The notes beneath the pieces were generated by a model. That model was not told the DNA's origin. It saw only the letters and a program-made list of their open reading frames with translations, and searched no databases. The translations under genes were made by a program, and so were the position numbers. DNA of 59,705 nucleotides, from positions 1-59,705 of IMG/VR virus record IMGVR_UViG_3300029319_000047; one strand, given 5' to 3'. Shown piece after piece: positions 8,003 through 16,981 of the stretch; the stretch's first letter is position 1, and every line of letters starts with the position of its first letter. The stretch comes from a virus.

Positions 8003-8011
8003 CTATTATAG
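8003..8011. promoter_or_regulatory. Palindromic late-promoter-like element CTATTATAG
   Basis: Identical to the 9-mer at 6982-6990. It lies between divergent genes, 4 nt from the minus-strand ATG at 7998 and 15 nt from the plus-strand ATG at 8027. Proposed bidirectional promoter or operator, by inference from recurrence. Confidence 0.6.
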
Positions 8012-8026
8012 TGCAGGGCACAGATT

Positions 8027-8539
8027 ATGAAAGATAATTATGATATTTCTGCTTTGAAGAAGAAAAAGAAAGTAAACAGCAGGGCGAAGGGCTCCACCTT
8101 TGAGAGGCAGATCGCCAAGATACTTAATGATAGACTAGGCACCACAGAATTTTCAAGAACTCCTGGGTCTGGCGCATTCGCCACCACGCACTCGTTGCCC
8201 GATCACCTTAAAATTTATGGGGACTTGATTACTCCACAAAACTTTAAGTACTGCCTAGAGTGCAAGAAAGGATACAATAACCAAAACTTATATAGCTTAT
8301 ATAATCATAGTAGCGACTTCTGGAAATTTATAGAGCAATGTCAAAAAGATTCAGAGAAGTGCGGGAAAATACCAATGGTCATATTTAAACAGGATAGGCA
8401 GCCAACACTAGCCATCATCCCCTCTCATATAGTAGTAGAATCTAATAACTACATAGAGATACACAAAGAAAGCCAGTACTATAGGATTTATATGTTCGAT
8501 GATTTACTCAATGAAGATGATTCTGTTTGGGTGAGTTAA
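8027..8539 (+). CDS. PD-(D/E)XK nuclease, probable Holliday junction resolvase
   Basis: 170 residues. After a Lys-rich N-terminus comes AKGSTFERQIAKILNDRLG (Glu26 on the first helix), then SRTPGSGA, then YGDLITP (Asp66) and YCLECKKGYN (Glu78-x-Lys80). This E...D...ExK order with the RTPGSG loop is that of Hjc/RecU-type resolvases. It would resolve the branched DNA made during recombination-dependent replication, in place of T4 endonuclease VII (gp49), which I do not see here. Its 3' end overlaps the convergent large gene by 32 nt. A related DNA-repair PD-(D/E)XK role remains possible. Confidence 0.72.
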   Translation: MKDNYDISALKKKKKVNSRAKGSTFERQIAKILNDRLGTTEFSRTPGSGAFATTHSLPDHLKIYGDLITPQNFKYCLECKKGYNNQNLYSLYNHSSDFWKFIEQCQKDSEKCGKIPMVIFKQDRQPTLAIIPSHIVVESNNYIEIHKESQYYRIYMFDDLLNEDDSVWVS

Positions 8540-10874
8540 GAATATTTTCTAATAGTTTCATTTGCCCCTTAAGAAATTTAGTAAGCGTGCTTTCATTTTG
8601 TTCTTTACCAAGCATGTTAAGGGACTCAATACTCTCAGGAGATATCTTAGTCACAGAACGAGTAGTTGCTTTACCCCCGCTGTAAGATCGCTCCTGATTA
8701 AACGATACAGAAAGACCATCAGGAGTTGTAATTGTACAGGTCATGCCCTTTACTTCTATAGTTGGCTTCTTGCTGGGATCATCAGAACTTTCTCCCTCAC
8801 AAATTTTTTTGAATACCTCATTATGTGGGACAGCGTATGTCTGCCCTGCGTCAGTGGTGATTAGCTGTGTCATGTCTTTAGCGTTCATACCGCAGACCAT
8901 GACTTGACGAATCATGGCGTCTCTTGCAGCTTGGTTTCCTGACTCAATTTCATCTTTATACTTTTTCATTCGAGCTTCTCTGGCAACTAACTCGGCAACC
9001 TTACCCTGCGTAGCCTCATTGCTGAAATCTTGAAAGTCTCCACTACCCTTGAACAAAGCTTTACCTAAAGCAGATCCTCTAAGTGCATTGTACCCCAGCA
9101 ATCCTTTCACTCGATTTCCGATGAGTCTAAGTTTAGACTCGGGATCACTGGCTTTAATCTTGCCATTGGCATCCACATAAGTTTGAGTTTCTGTAAGAGG
9201 AGCTACGGTTCTTTGAATCTCTGCTTCGGTATCCTTCATAAAATCGTTAGCTGCTTGCTGACGATCAGAGCCTGAACCTTTGTACTGGGTATCATCCATT
9301 TTTTTTTGGAATCCCGCTTCTAAGTTATCCCCTGCTTGGATCTCACCTGTGGCAATACCATTCAATCTTTCTATAGAATTAATCTCTCCGAATTTGACTT
9401 TTCCAATTTCTTTAATTCTTTTCTGTCCTACACCTACAATAAACTTCCCCTTGTTTGGTCCTTCTTTTATTCGCTCGGGTTCACCCATAAAAGAGGGTAC
9501 ATCTGCCTCTGTCTCGTATCCCATGTTGGCATCTGCTCTTCCACCTGTACGAACTACTTTTGCTGCGTCTTCCACAAAGGAAGCTCCCGCCTTATTAATA
9601 AACTCTGATTGATAAGACAGTTCTCTAAGTAAAAAGTTTTTAAGTTCATCAGGGTCTTCCGCGATACCTGCCTGTTCCAAGATTACATCTCTATCAAAGG
9701 TCTCGCCAAGATCTAAAGCCACATCAGACTCATCTCTGTAGTCCTGTGCAATCTCAAGTAACTGAACTTTTTTCTTATCTAGTGCAACAGCGATTTCAGC
9801 AAAGGCGGCTCTAGCTTCTTCTTCTGTCTTAGCAGCATTTAATCTAACACCCATTTGGAAAATAGTTTCATTAAAGGTTCCTCTAATGGTGTTAATGGTA
9901 TTTTGCGCTAGGCCACCTTTTGCAACCTCTTGAAACCCTGTGTCATCTATCCCACATTCTTTTTTAGCTTTGTCTACTGCATCATTTTGAAGAGGGTTGG
10001 GGGTAATGGTAACACCTTCGCTAGTATTACCACCAAATACCACCATACGATCCTTGTAAAAACCAATTTTATCTGTGATTGTATCACAGTCACCCTTGCC
10101 ACCTAAGAAATCCATAAGAGCATCGTGGCTTTCTGCTACATCATTGAGCAACCCTGGAGCGATCCCCTCCTTCTCATCAAGCTTTCTGCCTGTTTCAGGA
10201 TCTATGACTAAAGTTCTACCCGCTGCAAGTTTATGTGCAAAACCAGCATTTGATATTCCTGTAAGATAGCGTCCTGGCTCCTTACAATACTTTGGCTGAC
10301 TTGCCTTATCATATTGTTCACACGCTTGTTGAACAGTTTTGATACTATTGTCAATAGAATCTAGAGCAGGACCAATTTCTTTTAAGTTATACTTATATCT
10401 CTCCTCAAAAGCCCCTCCAGGTTTTGCTAGATCTGATAGTCTCTGCTGCTCTGCCTGTTGTTGTTGCGCCTCTAGATTATCTCCAACTTGATCTGATGCA
10501 CTAGGCTCTTCTCCCTTACCACTCATGGCCTTGAACAGCCTTTCCCACATTTTATCGCCAGCGTTATTAGGCTGGCCCTTAGCATTCACTTTTGCTCTGC
10601 TTCCATTTTTATCTAACACAGTAGCTTGACCATCTCGGGGAGATAGCACTGTGACACCACCATCAGCAGATTTTCTATACTTAAAACTTTTTAAACCAGG
10701 ATAATTTGGATCTTCAATGCTCTGCTCATAACCTGGAGTTTCGGGGGCATTACTTAGTATTTTTGTAAGAACACCTTCAGCGTTAGGATCATCCTGCTCA
10801 GAAATATATGTCAGCTTGAACGTCCTCTTTTTTAGCTTACTGTAGCTCTCTAGTAACTCGGAAAGGTAATCCAT
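8508..10874 (-). CDS. Large unknown protein, possible internal virion protein
   Basis: 788 residues, not recognised. It begins with a short amphipathic stretch MDYLSELLESYSKLKKRTF, which could be a capsid-targeting tag ending in a LLE|S-type protease site. Then come a Gln-rich segment (EAQQQQAEQQ, about 135-145) and a long mixed helical body with several Cys, including MVCGMNAKDM and GMTCTITTPDG near the end. It has its own promoter-like box (CTATAATA, 4 nt before the ATG) and follows the terminator of the tail operon, so it is transcribed alone. The size, helical content and tag-like N-terminus suggest a packaged or ejected protein; this is inference. Confidence 0.75.
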   Translation of the reverse strand: MDYLSELLESYSKLKKRTFKLTYISEQDDPNAEGVLTKILSNAPETPGYEQSIEDPNYPGLKSFKYRKSADGGVTVLSPRDGQATVLDKNGSRAKVNAKGQPNNAGDKMWERLFKAMSGKGEEPSASDQVGDNLEAQQQQAEQQRLSDLAKPGGAFEERYKYNLKEIGPALDSIDNSIKTVQQACEQYDKASQPKYCKEPGRYLTGISNAGFAHKLAAGRTLVIDPETGRKLDEKEGIAPGLLNDVAESHDALMDFLGGKGDCDTITDKIGFYKDRMVVFGGNTSEGVTITPNPLQNDAVDKAKKECGIDDTGFQEVAKGGLAQNTINTIRGTFNETIFQMGVRLNAAKTEEEARAAFAEIAVALDKKKVQLLEIAQDYRDESDVALDLGETFDRDVILEQAGIAEDPDELKNFLLRELSYQSEFINKAGASFVEDAAKVVRTGGRADANMGYETEADVPSFMGEPERIKEGPNKGKFIVGVGQKRIKEIGKVKFGEINSIERLNGIATGEIQAGDNLEAGFQKKMDDTQYKGSGSDRQQAANDFMKDTEAEIQRTVAPLTETQTYVDANGKIKASDPESKLRLIGNRVKGLLGYNALRGSALGKALFKGSGDFQDFSNEATQGKVAELVAREARMKKYKDEIESGNQAARDAMIRQVMVCGMNAKDMTQLITTDAGQTYAVPHNEVFKKICEGESSDDPSKKPTIEVKGMTCTITTPDGLSVSFNQERSYSGGKATTRSVTKISPESIESLNMLGKEQNESTLTKFLKGQMKLLENILNSPKQNHLH

Positions 10875-10878
10875 GATA

Positions 10879-10886
10879 TATTATAG
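10879..10886 (-). promoter_or_regulatory. Late-promoter-like box CTATAATA before the 788-residue gene
   Basis: Minus strand reads GCTATAATATATCATG: the box ends 4 nt before the start codon at 10874. It matches half of the CTATWATAG palindrome, but only in one direction; here no divergent gene exists. It lies just past the tail-operon terminator, where a new promoter is needed. Confidence 0.5.
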
Positions 10887-10891
10887 CTAAG

Positions 10892-10933
10892 AGAAAAAAG
10901 GCCCAGTCTGAACGTATAAGCAGACTGGGCCTT
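10892..10933 (-). terminator. Rho-independent terminator of the tail operon
   Basis: A perfect 13-bp stem (10898-10910 with 10921-10933; AAGGCCCAGTCTG arm) with a 10-nt loop. On the minus strand it is followed by TTTTTTCTC. It lies 22 nt past the stop of the tail tube gene, so it ends the neck/tail transcript. Confidence 0.92.
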
Positions 10934-10954
10934 ACCATTTAAATCTCTACTTTA

Positions 10955-11554
10955 TCAAACTCCAGTGGGATTCGAATAGTTATAGACATTGAGGAAATCG
11001 TACTTGAAGGTAACAGTCAACTGATGGAACTGATTAGTTGCGTAGTTAAATTCAGCAGCTTGCCAAGAAATTGGGTAAACACCATAAAGCTCGATGGTCG
11101 AGTGAGGAGTAAGGGTGTTGTCCAGCATTACAACTTCAACCTTGTCAGCCTTAAAAGTATTGCCCGCAGTGCCCCCAGGTTGAGAGCTTTTGGTCATCTC
11201 ACCTGTGAGAGGATCATAGGTATGACGGAAGAAGCGATAAAGATCAGCCGCAGTCTCACGAAGATAAAGATTATCAAAGTCTACAGAAAGCTCGCCAGGA
11301 GTGTTCTTTCCTGGATAGTGAACTCTATCGTTGACACGATCAATTGTCAGAGTTTCGTTCTTCATCTCAATGCCACCAACTCTTTTGGCTGCTAGAGTAA
11401 GATCTACTTGGTTCGTGACATCCTCTGGAAGACCAAAGAAGTGAATCTCAAACTGATATGCTCTAACCGAATCAAGATCAGTGGAAATAGTAGGCAGTCC
11501 CTGACCTGGGGTAAAGTCTCTACCGTATTTATTCTTGTAATATGATGTTGCCAT
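10955..11554 (-). CDS. 19: Tail tube protein, T4 gp19-like
   Basis: 199 residues. The conduit protein stacked in hexameric rings inside the sheath. Seen: LDSVRAYQFEIHFFGLP near the N-terminus, LTLAAKRVGGIEMKNETLT, and a C-terminal half with LTPHSTIELYGVYPISW and FHQLTVTFKYDFLNVY, the alternating strands of the gp19/Hcp fold. It lies directly downstream of the sheath gene with a strong ribosome site AAGGAG 7 nt before the ATG, and is the last gene before a strong terminator, as expected for a very abundant protein. Confidence 0.92.
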   Translation of the reverse strand: MATSYYKNKYGRDFTPGQGLPTISTDLDSVRAYQFEIHFFGLPEDVTNQVDLTLAAKRVGGIEMKNETLTIDRVNDRVHYPGKNTPGELSVDFDNLYLRETAADLYRFFRHTYDPLTGEMTKSSQPGGTAGNTFKADKVEVVMLDNTLTPHSTIELYGVYPISWQAAEFNYATNQFHQLTVTFKYDFLNVYNYSNPTGV

Positions 11555-11565
11555 TAATTATCTCC

Positions 11566-13773
11566 TTATAGGCTTCCTAACTGAGCCGACTGGTTAGTCA
11601 GGTTAATTTCAAAGATGAGGATCTCAGCAGTCTTGGTTGGCTTGATAAGAACCTTAGTCCAGAGTTCATTACGATCAACTCTGATTGGTGTGTTTACTGT
11701 CTCATCACAGATGACACGGAACTCGGTGATGCCCCTGCGTCTGCGGATGTCATCAAGGAATGGGTTGAGAACACCTTCGATTTGTGCGTAAGTAAATTCA
11801 TCGTTAGGTTCAAAGACAAATCTTTGAGTTGAAAGAAGAATTACTTTTCTAATAGCAATCATGAGCCTACGAACATTGATTCTATCAAGAGCCGTGGGAG
11901 CACGCTGAGTAGTTCTTTGCCCGAAGATTGTGATGCCTTGTTGTGGGAAGTTAACAATTGGGTTGATAACATTACCGCCACTATAGAGGCTATCTCTGTC
12001 GCCCTGATTTAGCTTGACCTCAACTTCAGTTGGCTTTGTAAGGCGACCTCTACGGAAACCAGCAGGAGCGAACCAGCTATCTGCAACTGCGTCAGTGAAG
12101 GCCATTTGTCTTGCACCAAAGATAGTGGGATCTAGGAAGCGATCTTTACCATCAAAGACTGAGAAGATCTTAACATGAGGCCAGTAGACAGCGGCGTAAG
12201 AACTGTTAAGTGCGGCAGTTCTTGAGTTTGCTGTAGAGGACGACTTGCCATTGGTCCAGTCAATCGCAGCCTGAACATTACCAATTGCAAGAGGTGGAGC
12301 CAGCAGGGCTAAGAAGTTTTGGGTTCTCTCAGCTAAGGTCACTAACTCATTCTGAACACTTTGAGTGTAGATTCCAGGAATAAGTGCTATACCGATGTTA
12401 AGAAGAGGATCATCTAGAGCTTGCATGCCAGTTTTTGGATCTTGACTGGCATCCCCGATTAGAGCGGTGGCTTGATCACTGTCATCACCATTTGTGCCAC
12501 CAGTAAGATTAGTTGCTGCGGCTTGAAGAAGTTTTACAAATCGACCACCAGAATCTGTTACAGGAGTTTCTACAGTTGCAGTTCCTACACCATCGGTCTC
12601 TGTCCCAGTGGGGAGTAAAGTTCTAGTTGTAGCATTAAAACCTGTTGCTCCAAAAAGAGTTTGAGCAACATCAATAAATCTGTTTAGCTTTGACGCTGTG
12701 GCATCAGCACCATCTTTTCTAAGGTTACCTTTGATAATTTCTGATGTGGCGTTTGTTTCTCCAGTATTAATTACGTCTTCTAAGAAAACACCAGAGCCGA
12801 GGAAGTTAGCTTTAAATGTTTCTTCAGCCACACCATCTTGATTTACAACAACACTAAAGTTTTGTGATCCAAGACCATTAATTGTAACACTGTTACCGCT
12901 AGCGTCCCCGTTAGTTTTAGTTCCACCATTATATCCAGTTCCTGGATGAATACTTTCTACTAAGTAGCTACAACTATTAGTGCCAGTAGATTCGAATGAA
13001 GTTCCGAAAGCTCTAACTGCGGAAGCATAGTTTCCTGAAACACCAAAGCTTGTTAGTGAACTTGGACCATAAGAAAGCCTAAGAGCAGAAACTCCAAAGG
13101 CAGGATTAAAAGTGGTGCCAGAACATGCAGATACACCAATAGAGGCACCAGATCCAGCGAAGGAACCCACAATGGCTCCTGAGAGTCCTAAGCTTCCATT
13201 TGTTATGGAGTCATCATCAAAAATTCCTACTTTATCAGCATCTAAACTTCCTCCAACAATATTTCTTAAAGCTAGAGCCTGGGTATTAGCAGTGCCTTTG
13301 ATAATCGTGAAGTCTTTTCCTGCTCCACTATTTTGAGTAAATTGTGCAACACCATTATTATCAAAAGCTTGAATTCTTAAAGTTAAGGAAGAAGCCCCAG
13401 TTCCTGTTCCGCCAAAGCAGTTAGCAGCATCAGTTCTACTTGCTGGTCCTGAAACAATGATCGCAGGGCAAAGACCCACTGACATTGTGGCAGAGGCATC
13501 AGTGGCGGCATCATTAGCGGCTCTCACAAAGAAAAGAGAATTTGTAGTTTCAAGAATCTCAAGACTTCCTTCAAGCGCCTGACCAGTTATATCCTCACTA
13601 GGAAAACCAAAAGTTTTAACAAGATTATTTTGATCAGTGATCAAAGTAGCTTTGTTAACTGGGCCTTTTGAAGCAAAACCAACAATACCTACGATTGATG
13701 TGTTAATCGAAGGAGCGAAATCTGATATGTCTTTTTCAATGGTGTAAACACCAGGGCTCACATAATTAGGCAT
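11566..13773 (-). CDS. 18: Contractile tail sheath protein, T4 gp18-like
   Basis: 735 residues. The N-terminus YVSPGVYTIEKDISDF and FVRAANDA are sheath hallmarks, as is the conserved C-terminal region: QQGITIFGQRTTQ, then INVRRLMIAIRKVI, then FVFEPNDEFTYAQIEGVLNP and the final domain with FRVICDETVNTP. The middle (about residues 90-390) is a Ser/Gly/Thr-rich variable insert exposed on the tail surface. It is preceded by GAGGATTAAGTT and followed 11 nt later by the tube gene, the usual pair. Confidence 0.95.
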   Translation of the reverse strand: MPNYVSPGVYTIEKDISDFAPSINTSIVGIVGFASKGPVNKATLITDQNNLVKTFGFPSEDITGQALEGSLEILETTNSLFFVRAANDAATDASATMSVGLCPAIIVSGPASRTDAANCFGGTGTGASSLTLRIQAFDNNGVAQFTQNSGAGKDFTIIKGTANTQALALRNIVGGSLDADKVGIFDDDSITNGSLGLSGAIVGSFAGSGASIGVSACSGTTFNPAFGVSALRLSYGPSSLTSFGVSGNYASAVRAFGTSFESTGTNSCSYLVESIHPGTGYNGGTKTNGDASGNSVTINGLGSQNFSVVVNQDGVAEETFKANFLGSGVFLEDVINTGETNATSEIIKGNLRKDGADATASKLNRFIDVAQTLFGATGFNATTRTLLPTGTETDGVGTATVETPVTDSGGRFVKLLQAAATNLTGGTNGDDSDQATALIGDASQDPKTGMQALDDPLLNIGIALIPGIYTQSVQNELVTLAERTQNFLALLAPPLAIGNVQAAIDWTNGKSSSTANSRTAALNSSYAAVYWPHVKIFSVFDGKDRFLDPTIFGARQMAFTDAVADSWFAPAGFRRGRLTKPTEVEVKLNQGDRDSLYSGGNVINPIVNFPQQGITIFGQRTTQRAPTALDRINVRRLMIAIRKVILLSTQRFVFEPNDEFTYAQIEGVLNPFLDDIRRRRGITEFRVICDETVNTPIRVDRNELWTKVLIKPTKTAEILIFEINLTNQSAQLGSL

Positions 13774-13783
13774 AACTTAATCC

Positions 13784-13960
13784 TCAAGCGTTAGAGATTT
13801 TAAAAATTCTGCGTCTGTGCAGAGTTTTAATTTGTTCTGTAATGTAAGTCTCAGGAACAACAATTGATTCCCCAGGCTTCATGTATTTTTCTAAACACCC
13901 CGTTTCAGTGTTAAAAAAGACAACGATGGTTTGCATACAGTCATTCTTAACTATTTTCAT
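13784..13960 (-). CDS. Small unknown protein between PAAR and sheath genes
   Basis: 58 residues if started at the ATG at 13960, which has AGAGGA 7 nt upstream; an in-frame ATG at 13975 lies upstream of that site and is less likely. The sequence has TGCLEKYMKPGESIVVPETYI followed by a basic end (TLHRRRIFKISNA). The 'PGESIVVPE' turn looks like a small beta domain. Transcribed just before the sheath gene with a 10-nt gap. Function unknown. Confidence 0.65.
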   Translation of the reverse strand: MKIVKNDCMQTIVVFFNTETGCLEKYMKPGESIVVPETYITEQIKTLHRRRIFKISNA

Positions 13961-14015
13961 AACAAATCCTCTCAATACTATGTACTATACCTTGATACTA
14001 CTTTGTGAAACTTTT

Positions 14016-14831
14016 TTATCCACAAGCGTTAGAAACTCGCACTCTAATTGTAGCTATAGAGTTTTGTTCATCAGGCTCAGTAACTGTTTGATAAATATCA
14101 GGATAAACACCAAATACATAGTCTCCAATATCCGCTCTATAAACTTCTGGGAACACAAAAGTTCCAGAAAAAGTTTGTCCAACTAGTAATGAAGGTACAT
14201 CTGCGGTAGCCACTAACACAGCATCAGGATATGTTTCTGCTGCTTGAATAGTTAGAATAGCTTGAGTTGGAGCGTTGGCTGTGTCAGTAAATCTCCAGAA
14301 ACCCACAGTCTGTGGTTGGCTTGTATCTGTTCCCGTATTTTTTATCTCATAAGAATAGGTCAGATTAGGTGGTGATGGTCTACTTGAATATATTGAATTT
14401 GGGTCAGCACAATTATAAAATGCGTTTTGCATATTTGTAGGGGGATATATGCCTGTCCCTGAGCAAAATAGTTCAATTATGCCATTTCCATAGTTTGTGG
14501 TAAACTGTGTAGTAATAATATCTGGCCGAGGTGCAAACCCTGTACTAGCAGAATCACCTGCAAATCCTGTTCCTACAAAAACTTTTTGTTGAGTTGAGGT
14601 AGTTCTGGCACTAGAGTGTGGGGATTTACCATGAGAGGCTATGGCATCCCCAACTAAGGAAACTTTAATATTTTCTACAAAAACATTCTGAGACCCTGGG
14701 CCAATAATGAGTCCACCAGCGGTATCTACTTCTACCCTAGAAACACCGTTGCCTTGAACGAATACTCTACTGCTCCCTGTCTGCACATGTCCACATGATG
14801 CAGGTGCACTTTTATGAGATACTAAAGGCAT
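14016..14831 (-). CDS. PAAR-type tail spike tip protein with C-terminal extension
   Basis: 271 residues. The first ~90 form a PAAR repeat: SHKSAPASCGHVQTGS, SRVFVQGNGVSRV, GPGSQNVFVENIKVSLVGD, SHGKSPHSS and QQKVFVG. His6, His15, His67 and His72 fit the zinc-binding positions of PAAR tips (T4 gp5.4). The remaining ~180 residues (FTTNYGNGIIELFCSGTG onward) form a beta-rich domain I do not recognise, with an Ig-like strand pattern near the end. A PAAR tip sharpens the gp5-type spike, so it should meet the 45072-46175 product at the baseplate, yet the gene lies 30 kb away between gp15 and gp18. Its ATG overlaps the gp15 stop by one base. Confidence 0.8.
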   Translation of the reverse strand: MPLVSHKSAPASCGHVQTGSSRVFVQGNGVSRVEVDTAGGLIIGPGSQNVFVENIKVSLVGDAIASHGKSPHSSARTTSTQQKVFVGTGFAGDSASTGFAPRPDIITTQFTTNYGNGIIELFCSGTGIYPPTNMQNAFYNCADPNSIYSSRPSPPNLTYSYEIKNTGTDTSQPQTVGFWRFTDTANAPTQAILTIQAAETYPDAVLVATADVPSLLVGQTFSGTFVFPEVYRADIGDYVFGVYPDIYQTVTEPDEQNSIATIRVRVSNACG

Positions 14832-16978
14832 TATGTAATCTCAATATTAAATTCTTCAATCTCGCCTGTAGAAGTGACGAGAAACTTAGGACTTGGTATG
14901 TAAGTTCTTAAAACTACATTAAGAGTCTTTTTAATAACTCTATCCTCTTTATCATTAGCAGTCATTGAACCTGCTGCCTCCTCAGATTCCAAGAAGGCTT
15001 TTGCTAATGTTGAATACTCTGTGGGGACATTCATCTCTGGATTAAATTTGAGTCTAATTTGTTCAAGAATTTGATCCATATCTGCCATATACTTAGTATA
15101 AACATTAACCTGGTAGCTAATATTTACGGGTCTGGGAGATAAACTTAAAACTCTAACGGCTCTATGTTTTTCTTTATCGAAAAATTTTTCATGAACTAAT
15201 ACACTCTCATAACGTCTGCGCTCATCATCATTATTAGATATTGTTTGTGACACAGAAATTATTGGAAGAATAATATTATTTTCTTGTTTAAGTTTAGCAA
15301 TTGCACGTTCTGCGTTACCATGAATACATTTTATCTCTACAAAATCATCTTCTGAGTTAAAGTAACCAATATCATTAAAGGATGCGATCATGGATCGGAG
15401 AGATTCCTTGTAGATGAAGGAAATATTAGACTTAGCTTGAGTCATCTTGAAGATCTTAGCTCTAACATCACCTTCTCTAGTGGGCCATCTACGACTTCGA
15501 CTCTCTAACGATGATCCATCCCAAGTTGTATTTAAAGCTGAAGCATTCTCTACAAAACCAACGGTCGCTCCCGATTTAGATTTACCACCAAAACCGCCAG
15601 TTAGAGGGTCACTAGGGCTGGGAGCAGGAGGATCACTGACCGCTTGACTGACGACTGGAGCAGACGTATCAAAAACAAAAGTGATTCCTGACGTTGTTCC
15701 AAAATCATTTGTCAGATCCACTCTCCAATAGTATTCTTGTGAGTTATCGAGAGATGTTTCTAGAGTTACTGGTGGCGCTGTAGTTGCAACTATATTAGAG
15801 TCGGTTAAAGTAGAAGAAGTTCCTAGTAATACTTTTCTACTAGTAATTTTTTGATCAGGCTCAGACCAGCTAAGAGTTGTATTAACATCTACATTCTCTG
15901 CTCCATTTGCAGGAAAGGGGTTAGTAACAAGTCCAGGAACCTCAGTTGAAATAGTTTGTGCAAAAGCTCCAGGCTGGGTTGTTGGCCCACTTCTAGCAAA
16001 GCCTTCAATACCACTCGCTGGCACGTTAGAGTCTACACTAGGCCCTACGCCTTGATTAAGAGCAGTATTGCTTTTACTATCAAGTAATTGGCCCGTTGAA
16101 CCACTGAAAATAGAAAAACTTCCATCCCCAGGATTGGCACTGGTTGTTGGCTGAAGAACTATACCGATGCCCCCTCCAAGTGAACTAAAACTGTAAGAAC
16201 TGTTACTGGCCGCAGAGTTGCCTACATTATTCCTAGAACCAGTGATATCAACACCACCACCTGTGATATTAGCATCATCGCTTGCATTTTGTGCTAGGTT
16301 AATACAATTGATAATCTTGAATGAAGCATCAGGCATACCGCCAGTTAAAGCCCAGTTCCAAACTTGGTTTGTTGAACTTCCACTATTTAGATGGGTGCAG
16401 TTTACAAAAAGAATATGCGCCCCTTTTGTATGACTACCTCCTGAAATAAATTGAGACGTAGAAACAACAGAGCTTGTTACAACATTTCGAACTGTAATTG
16501 GTTCCGCACTCGTTCCAAGTGCATTATCTTTACCAAATTTTTGGCACTTAATTGCTGTTGTGTCCGCAGTTAGTTTTGCGTTCTGAATAATTGTTCCTGC
16601 TTGATCTGTGCCATAACCACTATCTGCACGAATTTGATAACAAGTGCCAGATTCCGCATTTAAATCAATACCATCCCAGGTAGTGTATGGATTAAAAATT
16701 CTAATCGCATTACCTGTTCCAGTATATTTATAAATTGGTTGTCCACTTGCGGCAGTGTACGATACATTTCTTGTGGCATCTGTGGTCAGTGATGTGCTTT
16801 GAATACTAAATACGCCAGCATTTGTGAAAGTTTCTGGGTCAACTTTAAAGACAATAGCTTCGTCATTTGCAACAAGATCGGCTGAAGTGCCGATAGTTTC
16901 AGTGGCAGCTTCTGCCAGTTGAAAAGTTGCAAAATCTCGCCCACTAGAGCCAATCGTTCTTGTAATAACTGTAACCAC
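14831..16978 (-). CDS. Fusion: beta-helix/FN3-like adhesin + gp15-type tail terminator
   Basis: 715 residues from a GTG with GGGAGG upstream. Residues about 1-340 are a right-handed beta-helix type domain (start TVITRTIGSSGRDFATFQ, later IINCINLAQN and similar turns), a type I recognise from free-standing phage and environmental adhesins. Residues about 345-445 look like a fibronectin III/Ig domain (NGAENVDVNTTLSW ... YYWRVDLTNDFGTTSG). A Pro/Ser/Gly linker follows. From about 490 the sequence becomes a T4 gp15-type terminator: ESLRSMIASFNDI, SPRPVNISYQVNVYTKYMAD, QILEQIRLKFNPEM. T4 gp15 caps tail tube and sheath. Synteny (gp13, gp14, then this, then gp18, gp19) supports that. The fusion would place an adhesin at the neck, like a collar or whisker. 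Confidence 0.78.
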   Translation of the reverse strand: MVTVITRTIGSSGRDFATFQLAEAATETIGTSADLVANDEAIVFKVDPETFTNAGVFSIQSTSLTTDATRNVSYTAASGQPIYKYTGTGNAIRIFNPYTTWDGIDLNAESGTCYQIRADSGYGTDQAGTIIQNAKLTADTTAIKCQKFGKDNALGTSAEPITVRNVVTSSVVSTSQFISGGSHTKGAHILFVNCTHLNSGSSTNQVWNWALTGGMPDASFKIINCINLAQNASDDANITGGGVDITGSRNNVGNSAASNSSYSFSSLGGGIGIVLQPTTSANPGDGSFSIFSGSTGQLLDSKSNTALNQGVGPSVDSNVPASGIEGFARSGPTTQPGAFAQTISTEVPGLVTNPFPANGAENVDVNTTLSWSEPDQKITSRKVLLGTSSTLTDSNIVATTAPPVTLETSLDNSQEYYWRVDLTNDFGTTSGITFVFDTSAPVVSQAVSDPPAPSPSDPLTGGFGGKSKSGATVGFVENASALNTTWDGSSLESRSRRWPTREGDVRAKIFKMTQAKSNISFIYKESLRSMIASFNDIGYFNSEDDFVEIKCIHGNAERAIAKLKQENNIILPIISVSQTISNNDDERRRYESVLVHEKFFDKEKHRAVRVLSLSPRPVNISYQVNVYTKYMADMDQILEQIRLKFNPEMNVPTEYSTLAKAFLESEEAAGSMTANDKEDRVIKKTLNVVLRTYIPSPKFLVTSTGEIEEFNIEIT

Positions 16979-16981
16979 GAT

